Source of the DNA: Ga0077560 sp046330435
GTDB lineage: Bacteria > Actinomycetota > Thermoleophilia > Miltoncostaeales > Miltoncostaeaceae
DNA: 63,028 nt
Direction of reading: 5' to 3'
Assembly: GCA_046330435.1 (NCBI GenBank)
Contig: JAXLST010000024.1
Span: forward strand, 1 to 63,028
The notes below the pieces were generated by a model, which was given only the letters and a program-made list of their open reading frames with translations, had not been told where the DNA came from and ran no database searches. Positions 1 through 6,292 of this stretch are shown in pieces; the stretch's first letter is position 1, and each line of letters begins with the position of its first letter. Both the position numbers and the translations under genes were made by a program.

Positions 1-225
1 GCCCTCGAAGCGGCCGCGGTCAGCGTCGCCGTCCGGCGGCCGGACGCCCTCGCCCGGGCGGTCACCGTCGGGGGGACGGAACCCGCCGTCCCGGCCGAAG
101 CGCTCGCCGCCGCGGTCGCCGGGTCCCCAGACGCCCTGCAGGTGGTCGTGCCACACGTACCCGAACCCGACGACGGCGGCGATGGCGACCAGGATCACCG
201 CGGCGCCCGTCGTCCAGCGCCTCAC
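1..225 (-). CDS. Small membrane-anchored protein with Gly/Asp/Pro-rich tail (partial, runs off left edge)
   Basis: The GTG start at 225 overlaps the TGA of the DUF4405 gene (GTGA), so the two are translationally coupled. The first 25 or so residues are one hydrophobic segment after a short basic start (VRRWTTGAAV...), followed by an extended polar tail rich in G, D, R and P with repeated 'RPPDGD' elements. The gene is still open at base 1, after 75 codons. I do not recognise a family. Coupling to a cytochrome-like membrane protein suggests an accessory subunit or a periplasmic tail, which is inference only. Confidence 0.6.
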   Translation of the reverse strand, partial: MRRWTTGAAVILVAIAAVVGFGYVWHDHLQGVWGPGDRGGERFGRDGGFRPPDGDRPGEGVRPPDGDADRGRFEG

Positions 226-716
226 GCCTTGGCCTCCGCGGGCTGCCCGCCCCGGATCACGCGCTTGGTCATCGCCCACATCCACCGCCAGCTCAGGGCG
301 ATGTGGATGCCCAGCAGGATCCGCGACAGGTCGGCGGTCTGGAAGTGCAGCCACCGCCAGAACCCGTCGGGGTCGGCCAGGCCCGGCAGGGCAACGCGGC
401 CGATGAGGATCCCGGAGGCCACCAGCAGCACGATGTCGATGAACAGCAGCAGGTTCACCGCGGCGGAGAACCGCTGCCGGGCCTTGGTGGACAGCAGCCG
501 CCGGGCGGTGCGGGCGATCCAGTCCCAGTGCAGCACGGTGTGCAGCGTGATGGTCACGCCCAGCACGATGCCGAGCCATTCGTGGACCGACAGGCCGGTG
601 AACCGCAGGTTGAAGTCCACGAGGAACGCGATCACCAGGAGCGCGTCCAGGACGTAGTTCACGGCCGCCAGCCCGGAGAGGCGGCGGCGCCTGGCGGAAG
701 CGGGGGCGGCCGTCAC
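222..716 (-). CDS. DUF4405-type integral membrane protein (b-type cytochrome-like)
   Basis: This 164-aa protein has four hydrophobic helices with histidines placed at helix ends ('LHTVLHWDW', 'RWLHFQT', 'GIHIALSWRW'). That is the pattern of DUF4405 and related diheme cytochrome b-like domains, which sit in the cytoplasmic membrane and may bind heme. Heme ligation is inferred from the histidine spacing and not shown. It is first in a two-gene unit with the small anchored protein downstream (4-bp overlap). It follows the MFS gene by 46 bp on the same strand and could be part of that transcript. Confidence 0.7.
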   Translation of the reverse strand: MTAAPASARRRRLSGLAAVNYVLDALLVIAFLVDFNLRFTGLSVHEWLGIVLGVTITLHTVLHWDWIARTARRLLSTKARQRFSAAVNLLLFIDIVLLVASGILIGRVALPGLADPDGFWRWLHFQTADLSRILLGIHIALSWRWMWAMTKRVIRGGQPAEAKA

Positions 717-762
717 GGACGGCGACGCTATGCCCGCTTCCTGAGAGCCAGCTGAGAAGACC

Positions 763-1971
763 TCAGGCGGGCGCGACCGCCGGCTGGATCTCCTCGACGT
801 GCGGGACGACCTCCCGGAACAGCCGCATGCCGACGGTGATCACGAACAGGGCGATGGCGAGCGCGACGCAGCTGAAGATCGCCAGGGTCGGGGTGAGGCC
901 GATCCAGTCGCTCAGGTACCCGAGGCCCACGGTGGGGACCGTGCCGGCGTAGGCGCACATGTAGAGCACGCTCATGAGCTTGCCGCGCTCCTGCAGCGGC
1001 ACGATGGTGCCGCAGATCACGGTGCCGCCGTACAGGATGAACCCGTTGATGAGGCCGATGATCGCGGCGGCGAACACCACCAGCGCCGCGGTGTTCACGG
1101 CCGAGCTCGCCACCACCAGGAACGACAGGCTCGCGCTGGTGATCGCCCCGAACGCCATCGACTTGCGGGGGTCGAGGCCGCGGGCGATGAACGGCGCCAG
1201 TCCGCCCAGGGACAGCACCAGGAACCCGATGCTGCCGACCACCGCGAGGTTCCGCACCCCGAGTTCCTCGACCATGAACAGGGGCACCACCGACAGGATC
1301 GTCCCCTCCACGAAGCTCATCAGGAACGTGGCGGGGGCGACGAAGGTCATGAACCCGGCCTCCTGCCCCTTGGGCACGCCCAGCCGGATGCGGAAGGGGC
1401 CGGGGTGCCGGTTGCTCTTGAGGAGCGTCTCGGCCGCGGTGGAGACCACCAGGATGCCGGCGACCATCAGGGCGATGTGCCCCCAGAACGGGGTGTGCCG
1501 GGGGTTGGGGCCGTACTGGGCGATGAGCCCGCCCAGGCCGGGGCCCAGGCCGAAGCCCACGCGGAAGAACACCCCGGCCAGCGCCGCCGCCAGCGCCTTG
1601 CTGTCGGCGCGGGCGTGGTCCACGACGAACGCCGCGCCCACGCCCAGGAACCCGCCGATCGCCAGCCCCTGGAACACGCGGCCCACGAACAGCAGCGGGA
1701 CGCTCTCGGCCAGGGCGAAGGTGAGCGAGGCCATCGCCATGATCGCCATGGCGGGCAGCATCATCCACTTGCGGCCCAGGCGGTCGGCGAGGTTGCCGGC
1801 CACCAGCATGCTGGGCACCACGGTGACGGTGTAGGTCACGAACAGGGCCGTGGCGGTGGCGTTGCTGATGCCGAAGTGGCTGCGGTACAGGGGTAGCAGC
1901 GGCGTGATGATGCTGGTGCCCATGGTCAGGACCATGAGCCCGATCAGCGCCTTCCACGATCCTGAGGTCAT
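763..1971 (-). CDS. MFS transporter
   Basis: This 402-aa protein has about 12 predicted membrane helices and the MFS motif A in the loop after helix 2 ('GNLADRLGRKW'). It has the usual Major Facilitator Superfamily length and two 6-helix halves, with a central cytoplasmic loop near residues 185-205. The substrate cannot be read from sequence. The overall look is of the drug:H+ antiporter (DHA1-type) branch. It is divergently transcribed from a TetR regulator 109 bp away, the standard layout for a regulated efflux pump, so control by that TetR is likely. Confidence 0.9.
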   Translation of the reverse strand: MTSGSWKALIGLMVLTMGTSIITPLLPLYRSHFGISNATATALFVTYTVTVVPSMLVAGNLADRLGRKWMMLPAMAIMAMASLTFALAESVPLLFVGRVFQGLAIGGFLGVGAAFVVDHARADSKALAAALAGVFFRVGFGLGPGLGGLIAQYGPNPRHTPFWGHIALMVAGILVVSTAAETLLKSNRHPGPFRIRLGVPKGQEAGFMTFVAPATFLMSFVEGTILSVVPLFMVEELGVRNLAVVGSIGFLVLSLGGLAPFIARGLDPRKSMAFGAITSASLSFLVVASSAVNTAALVVFAAAIIGLINGFILYGGTVICGTIVPLQERGKLMSVLYMCAYAGTVPTVGLGYLSDWIGLTPTLAIFSCVALAIALFVITVGMRLFREVVPHVEEIQPAVAPA

Positions 1972-2080
1972 CCCGCACCGCTCCCCGGTTCCGCGTCCGC
2001 CATCCGGCGGGACGTACCGGATATCTATACCAGCCGTCTCAGTATTGAAACCACCCCGCGACGGCCGCTACGGTCGCGGC
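1972..2080. promoter_or_regulatory. Divergent promoter region between MFS and TetR genes
   Basis: This 109-bp gap separates the divergent transporter and repressor genes and is the only AT-richer patch nearby. On the minus strand an extended -10-like TGG-TATAGAT lies about 50 bp upstream of the MFS start. A GATATC palindrome sits beside it (plus-strand bases about 2019-2024). I could not define a convincing long inverted repeat, so the operator itself is only inferred from the gene arrangement. Confidence 0.4.
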
Positions 2081-2674
2081 GTGACCTCACCCGGCACCGA
2101 GCGCAGGGCCGGGCGGCCCCGTGTGGCCGCCCACGACGGGGCGATCCTGGACGCCGCCCTGCGGCTGCTGGCGACCGCCGGCTACGCCGGCATGACCATC
2201 GACGCCGTGGCCGCCGAGGCGGGGGTGAGCAAGGCAACGGTGTACCTGCGGTGGGCGACGAAGGCCGACCTGGCGACCGCCGCCCTCGCCCACGTGCGCG
2301 AGGCCGGCACCACGCGCGTCACCGGTGACCTGCGGCGCGACCTGGCGGCGATCCTCGGCGCGATGCGGCGCAACATCCGGCGCCTGTCGGCGATGGGCAT
2401 CATCGGGACGTGCCTGGCCGAGGAGCAGGCCACCCCGGAGCTGCTGTCGCTGTTCCGGGAGCGGTCGATCGTCCCCCGGCGCGCCCAGGTGCGGGAGCTG
2501 CTGGAGGCGGCCCGGGACCGCGGCGAGCTGCGCGACGGCGCCGACCTGGACGCCGCCGTGGATCTGCTCATGGGCGCCCACCACGCGCGCTACATGGCGG
2601 GCGGCCCGTTCCCCCGCGGGTGGGAGGAACGGGTGGTCGCCGCCGTGCTGGACGGGCTGCTGCCTACTCCTTGA
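2081..2674 (+). CDS. TetR/AcrR family transcriptional regulator
   Basis: This 197-aa protein has an N-terminal TetR_N helix-turn-helix at about residues 15-62 ('AAEAGVSKATVYLRW' covers the recognition helix). The all-helical C-terminal ligand domain carries motifs seen in TetR C-terminal families. The GTG at 2081 is chosen because it precedes the conserved 'GRPR...ILDAALRLLATAGY' start. A longer open frame exists upstream but would run through the divergent promoter. It probably represses the divergent MFS pump. Its end overlaps the convergent collagen-like gene by 11 bp. Confidence 0.88.
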   Translation: MTSPGTERRAGRPRVAAHDGAILDAALRLLATAGYAGMTIDAVAAEAGVSKATVYLRWATKADLATAALAHVREAGTTRVTGDLRRDLAAILGAMRRNIRRLSAMGIIGTCLAEEQATPELLSLFRERSIVPRRAQVRELLEAARDRGELRDGADLDAAVDLLMGAHHARYMAGGPFPRGWEERVVAAVLDGLLPTP

Positions 2675-3398
2675 CGGCCGGGGTGATGGTGAGCGTGGGG
2701 TCCTGGAACACCAGGCCCGCCGCGCGCTTGCTGCCCGTGACCGCCGTGCACTTGAAGGTCACCGTCACCGGCGCCGCCGGCTGGACGACGCCGCCGGCGC
2801 CGGGGTCGGCGGACCTGGGCAGCAGCACGTAGCCGTACTCCTCGACGGTGCCCACGCCGAACAGGTCGTTCTTCGGGATGTTCAGGTTGTGGGTGTCGAG
2901 GGTCTGGAACGGGGCGAACCGGTTGATGGAGCAGTGCAGCGCGACGTCGCGCCCCGGTTGCAGCTGCCGCCATTCGACGTGCCCGTGCAGCTGGAACCAT
3001 CCGCTGCCGCTCACCGTGCCCTTGATCGTGAACGTGCGGGCGTACTGGGCCTTCTGGATGCGGGGTCCGGCGACCACCACCTGCGCGACGGCGTCCTTGC
3101 CGGCAGGTCCTGCCGGGCCCTGCACGCCCTGCGCTCCCTGCTGGCCCGGGGGCCCCTGGGGCCCCTGCGGTCCGCTCTGGTCCCAGGCGAGCTGGGTCTG
3201 GCCGGGCGAGCAGCCGCCGGCGGTGGCGATCTTGGTGGGCTGACCGGTGGCGGCGTCCAGGCAGGCGAACACCTGGGGGCCCGCCGTCACGGCGGCCACC
3301 GCGTAGCCGCCGCCGCCGGCGGCGACCGCCAGCGCGAGCATCGCGATCGCGGTGTCGGGGGTGGGACGCCATCGGGGACGGTCCGTGCGTCGGGGCAT
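2664..3398 (-). CDS. Membrane-anchored/secreted collagen-like protein
   Basis: This 244-aa protein starts at ATG 3398, behind a GAGG ribosome site. A basic N-terminus is followed by one hydrophobic segment (about residues 15-42, signal anchor). Then comes a short domain with two cysteines ('FACLDAATG', 'GGCSPGQ') and a run of about eight Gly-X-Y triplets ('GPQGPQGPPGQQG...GPAG'). The remainder is a beta-rich globular domain ending 'TLTITPAVKE'. Short bacterial collagen-like stretches form triple helices on exported proteins. The function of the globular part is unknown. Its 3' end overlaps the convergent TetR gene. Confidence 0.72.
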   Translation of the reverse strand: MPRRTDRPRWRPTPDTAIAMLALAVAAGGGGYAVAAVTAGPQVFACLDAATGQPTKIATAGGCSPGQTQLAWDQSGPQGPQGPPGQQGAQGVQGPAGPAGKDAVAQVVVAGPRIQKAQYARTFTIKGTVSGSGWFQLHGHVEWRQLQPGRDVALHCSINRFAPFQTLDTHNLNIPKNDLFGVGTVEEYGYVLLPRSADPGAGGVVQPAAPVTVTFKCTAVTGSKRAAGLVFQDPTLTITPAVKE

Positions 3399-3528
3399 GG
3401 GGACCTCGTTTCGTCGGCCGGCGTGGGATGCGACCGTCTCACGGCCCCGGTGGGCCGCGCACCTGGCCCAAGGTGGGGTCCGGCCATACCGGCGTTTGCC
3501 GGCCCCGGCCGGTGGGTACGCGGGCGCC

Positions 3529-3882
3529 GTGCCGCACCCCCTCATCCGCCGGGAACGCGAGCTGTGGGCGGCGCTCGCCAGCGATCCGCGCACCGCCCGC
3601 GCCGCCTACGACCGGCTCCTCGCCGACGAGGTCCTCATGCTGCTGCCCGGGGGCCTGGTCATCGACGACCGCGACGAGGTGCTGGACGCCACCGGCGAGC
3701 CGTGGGACGCCTACGGGCTCAGCGACGAGCGCGTGATCGACCTGGGGCCCGGCGCGGCGGTGGTGGCGTACCGGGCCACCGGCATCCGCGGCGGCACGAG
3801 CTACCGGGCCCTGTTCTCCAGCACGTGGATCCGCGACGGCGACGGCTGGCGCCTCGCCGTGCACCAGCAAACGCCGCTGTAG
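3529..3882 (+). CDS. SnoaL-like / DUF4440 small protein (NTF2 fold)
   Basis: This 117-aa protein begins 'VPHPLIRRERELWAAL' and ends 'WIRDGDGWRLAVHQQTPL'. The second stretch is the signature closing strand of DUF4440/SnoaL-like proteins ('TRVWVRRDGGWRVVHHQ-TPL' type). These fold as NTF2-like cone barrels that bind small molecules. Their roles range from isomerase-like to unknown. GTG 3529 is chosen over earlier in-frame codons because it sits just before the conserved N-terminal helix. It stands alone on the plus strand, convergent with the VOC gene 6 bp away. Confidence 0.72.
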   Translation: MPHPLIRRERELWAALASDPRTARAAYDRLLADEVLMLLPGGLVIDDRDEVLDATGEPWDAYGLSDERVIDLGPGAAVVAYRATGIRGGTSYRALFSSTWIRDGDGWRLAVHQQTPL

Positions 3883-3888
3883 CGGCCG

Positions 3889-4269
3889 CTACCCCTCGGG
3901 CGGCGCGTACCGGCGGTGGAGCATGAGGGCGTTGCCGTCGGGGTCGGTGAAGAACGCCATGTGGCACACGCCGGTGTCGAAGATGTCCCCGCCGAACTCC
4001 ACGCCGCGGGATTCGAGCTCGGCGCGGGCGGCGGCGACGTCCGGCACCCGCAGGGCGATGTGCGCGCTGTGCGGGGCGGTGAACGACTGGCCCATCATCT
4101 TCGGGTCCACCAGGTAGAGGCTCACGTTGCCGAGCGTGAACTCCGGCCAGGCACCCGATCCCACCCGTTGAAGGCCGAGGGTCTCCTCGTAGAAGCGGGT
4201 GCTGCGCTCCATGTCGGTGACGGGGACGGAGATGAAGTCCGCGCGCTCGACGGTCATCGGTCCGGGCAT
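3889..4269 (-). CDS. VOC/glyoxalase-bleomycin resistance family protein
   Basis: This 126-aa protein has paired beta-alpha-beta-beta-beta modules typical of the vicinal oxygen chelate superfamily ('FISVPVTDMERSTRFYEETLGL' region and 'CHMAFFTDPDGNALML' near the end). The ATG at 4269 has a clear AGGAGG site. The candidate metal ligands (a His/Glu pair) include H in 'SAHIALRV' and the acidic residues of the last strand. Substrate is not predictable. It lies 35 bp downstream of an EACC1-like gene on the same strand and may be cotranscribed with it. Confidence 0.82.
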   Translation of the reverse strand: MPGPMTVERADFISVPVTDMERSTRFYEETLGLQRVGSGAWPEFTLGNVSLYLVDPKMMGQSFTAPHSAHIALRVPDVAAARAELESRGVEFGGDIFDTGVCHMAFFTDPDGNALMLHRRYAPPEG

Positions 4270-4304
4270 CGGTGCCTCCTGGCGCCGGGGGTCGCCCCCG
4301 ATGC

Positions 4305-4688
4305 TCACACGGTGCCGGCGGGCGCGCCATCCCCCGAGAGGACCTCGGTGATCCCCGCCACCAGCGCCCGCAGGGCGTCGTGCTCCGGGTCGCCCGCCGC
4401 CACGTGGTGCACGGCGCGGTCCTCGCCGCGCATGACCATGAGCTCGTAGCCGTCCAGGCCGTGGTGCCGGCGCCATGTGTCGAGCACGGCGGGCAGGGAG
4501 CTCACCAGCCGCCGCAGGCCGACGTGCATGCCCGACAGGGGGAACGTCACCTCGGGCGGTCCGTCCACGGGCACGCGCGTGCCCGCCCCCCGCCACCCCG
4601 AGGTGGTGAGGGCTGCCGCGAGGTCGTCGGCGGCATGACGGTTCATCTGCGCCCGCACGAGTGCGGTCAGCGGTGCCTTGCTGGTCAC
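4305..4688 (-). CDS. EACC1-like small protein, paralog 1
   Basis: This 127-aa protein belongs to a four-member local family (also at 5306, 5771 and 8622). Shared features are an N-terminal helix ending 'SGW', the strand 'PPEVTFPLSG', a Leu-rich helix 'GLRRLVSSLPAVLDTW', and the closing strand 'LDGYELMVMRG'. This order resembles the effector-associated constant component EACC1 that accompanies caspase, trypsin or TIR effectors in NTPase-type conflict systems. That assignment is by pattern only. It has its own promoter (4724-4753) of the same type as the other paralogs. The start has no strong ribosome site. Confidence 0.6.
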   Translation of the reverse strand: MTSKAPLTALVRAQMNRHAADDLAAALTTSGWRGAGTRVPVDGPPEVTFPLSGMHVGLRRLVSSLPAVLDTWRRHHGLDGYELMVMRGEDRAVHHVAAGDPEHDALRALVAGITEVLSGDGAPAGTV

Positions 4689-4723
4689 TTTGGCACGTCC
4701 ATCCCGGGAACCGTGGGCGCGGG

Positions 4724-4753
4724 ACGATACGCCCGGTTCACCGGAAACGGAAA
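4724..4753 (-). promoter_or_regulatory. Conserved family promoter (copy A)
   Basis: Minus-strand TTTCCG (4753-4748), an 18-bp spacer and TATCGT (4729-4724), followed by about 36 nt to the start at 4688. The same hexamers with exactly the same spacing occur upstream of the paralogs at 6148 and 9011, and a variant occurs upstream of 10640. Confidence 0.55.
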
Positions 4754-4761
4754 TCGCGACT

Positions 4762-5298
4762 TCAGCCGGTGGGCGGCACCTCGCCCGGCACCGGCGGCGG
4801 GTCGGCGAGGGGCCGCTGCCACCAGCCGATGTCGTGCCAGGCCCCGAGCTTGTACCCGGCGTTGCGGAACACGCCGACGGGCGTGAACCCGCAGGCCTCG
4901 TGCAGGGCGACGCTGGCCGGGTTGGGCAGCGCGATGCCGGCGTACGCCATCACGTAGCCCCGGCCGGCGAGCACCGGCAGCAGCGCCCCGTACAGCGCCC
5001 GCCCCACCCCGCGGCCCCGGGCCCGCTCGGCGACGTACACGGTCACCTCGGTGCACCACCGGTACGCGCCGCGGGTGCGGTGCGGGGAGCCGTACGCGTA
5101 TCCCGCCACGCCGTCGGCGTCCTCGGCGACCAGCCACGCGTGCGTGGCCCGGTACCGGCGCACCCGGTCGGCGAACTCCGCGTCGCCCGGCACCCGGTCC
5201 TCGAACGAGATCGCCGTCTCCGCGACGATGGGCGCGTAGATGCCGAGCATCGCGGCCACGTCCGCCCGGGCCGCCTCGCGGATCGCCGGACCCGGCAT
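4762..5298 (-). CDS. GNAT family N-acetyltransferase (phosphinothricin acetyltransferase-like)
   Basis: This 178-aa protein has the features of the Pat/Bar-like GNAT subfamily: N-terminal 'IREAARADVAAMLGIYAPIV' with the 'ETAISFEDRVP' stretch, the acetyl-CoA-binding 'RARGRGVGRALYGALL', and the C-terminal 'LHEACGFTPVGVFRNAGYKLGAW'. Members acetylate amino groups of small molecules such as phosphinothricin or methionine sulfoximine. The true substrate is open. The start at 5298 lies 7 bp after the stop of an EACC1-like gene, so it probably belongs to that operon. No frameshift is seen. Confidence 0.87.
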   Translation of the reverse strand: MPGPAIREAARADVAAMLGIYAPIVAETAISFEDRVPGDAEFADRVRRYRATHAWLVAEDADGVAGYAYGSPHRTRGAYRWCTEVTVYVAERARGRGVGRALYGALLPVLAGRGYVMAYAGIALPNPASVALHEACGFTPVGVFRNAGYKLGAWHDIGWWQRPLADPPPVPGEVPPTG

Positions 5299-5305
5299 GC
5301 GGGTC

Positions 5306-5671
5306 CTATGCGGCGGCGGTGAGGCCCGCCAGCACGTCCTGGACGGCGCCGTGCGCGGCGCCCACCGGGATGCGCACCGCGTCGATGCCCCGCCGGTGGA
5401 TGACCACCTCGAACCCGGGCAGCGCGTTCCGCTCGCGCCATTCGGCGAGCACGCCGGGCAACCCGCCCAGCAGGTCGCGCAGGCCGGGCAGGTCGTCCCA
5501 GATCACCACCGTCACCTCCGGCGGCCCGCCGCGCGGTTCGCGCAGGGACGTGGCGGCCCAGCCCGTGGCCTGCAGGGTCCCCAGCAGGTCGCGCGCCGCG
5601 CGGGCCCCGACCGCATCGCCGCGGACGCGCAGGGTCACCGGCAGCAGCGGGATGGGGGGCTGGGGGGTCAT
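5306..5671 (-). CDS. EACC1-like small protein, paralog 2
   Basis: This 121-aa protein starts at ATG 5671. It aligns over its length with the other three local family members: 'LQATGW', 'GPPEVTVVIWDDLPGL', 'LLGGLPGVLAEW', 'LPGFEVVIHRRG'. It is the most divergent copy in the central helix. It lies 99 bp downstream of paralog 3 and immediately upstream of the GNAT gene. No separate family promoter was found in front of it, so it is likely transcribed from the promoter at 6181-6210. Confidence 0.58.
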   Translation of the reverse strand: MTPQPPIPLLPVTLRVRGDAVGARAARDLLGTLQATGWAATSLREPRGGPPEVTVVIWDDLPGLRDLLGGLPGVLAEWRERNALPGFEVVIHRRGIDAVRIPVGAAHGAVQDVLAGLTAAA

Positions 5672-5770
5672 GCCGCGCTCCGTGGGCGTTGGCGGCCGTC
5701 TGAGGCCGATCCTTCGCCGCCGTCCCCCGGATTCCTGCGCGGCGTTCACCCGGTCACCCCGTGCGCACGC

Positions 5771-6148
5771 TCAGGCGGGGTCGCCGTCCGCGATCTGCAC
5801 GGCGCCGGCGAGGGCGTCCCCCACCCGTTCCGCCTCGACGGCGGTGATCACGGGGATGGCCATCACGCGGCGCCCGGCGCGTTCCACCACGATCTCGTAC
5901 TCGCCCAGGGCGTGGCGGCGGCTCCACTCGCGCAGCGTGGGCGGCAGCACGCACAGCAGGCCGGTGAGCGCGATGGTGTGGCCGGTGAGCGCGACCACCA
6001 CCTCGGGGTCGCCCTTCACCGGGGTGCGCAGCGCGGTGTGGTCCCATCCGGCGCGGTTGAGCTCGCGCACGAGATCCTCGGCGGCGGTGCGGGTGAGCCG
6101 CCCGCGGATGCGGGCGATGGGCGGTGCTTGCGGGTCGCGCGTGGGCAC
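5771..6148 (-). CDS. EACC1-like small protein, paralog 3
   Basis: This 125-aa protein starts at GTG 6148, which has a CGGAGG site 6 nt upstream. Its N-terminus ('IARIRGRLTRTAAEDLV') is nearly the same as paralog 4 ('IARIRGPVARDAADDLV'), which is coupled to the caspase-EAL gene. The core pattern is 'GDPEVVVALTG...LLCVLPPTLREW...YEIVVERAGRRV'. This is the copy that looks most like EACC1 to me. It has its own copy of the family promoter. Confidence 0.62.
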   Translation of the reverse strand: MPTRDPQAPPIARIRGRLTRTAAEDLVRELNRAGWDHTALRTPVKGDPEVVVALTGHTIALTGLLCVLPPTLREWSRRHALGEYEIVVERAGRRVMAIPVITAVEAERVGDALAGAVQIADGDPA

Positions 6149-6180
6149 GTGCGCCTCCGGGGGTCGGGGGAACCGGGCCG

Positions 6181-6210
6181 ACGATAGACCGGCGGTTCCG
6201 GAACGGGAAA
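6181..6210 (-). promoter_or_regulatory. Conserved family promoter (copy B)
   Basis: Minus-strand TTTCCC (6210-6205), an 18-bp spacer and TATCGT (6186-6181), with 33 nt to the GTG at 6148. The spacer also shares TTCCGG with copy A. Confidence 0.55.
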
Positions 6211-6264
6211 CGTGCGGGCCCGGGGCGGCCGTGTCTGGAGGTTCGGGGGGCACGGTCCGTCGGC

Positions 6265-6292
6265 GCTCGGCGGTTCCGGCGGTTCTCAGTCC
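6265..6292. repeat. 28-bp repeat copy 1 over the stop codon of the caspase-EAL gene
   Basis: These 28 bases are identical to 9135-9162. The stop codon of the minus-strand gene sits at the same place inside both copies (6286-6288 here). The part beyond the stop reads GAACCGCC-GGAACCGCC, a direct repeat in itself. Confidence 0.8.

Noticed and set aside
799..1896. Long plus-strand open frame opposite the MFS gene
   Set aside because: It has His/Gln/Arg-rich composition and no domain pattern. It is the antisense shadow of a clear transporter gene in GC-rich DNA.
6265..6292. Possible CRISPR repeat
   Set aside because: Only two copies, 2.87 kb apart and each over a stop codon. There is no array or Cas gene. 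The Cas4-like domain at 34.8 kb belongs to a helicase fusion.
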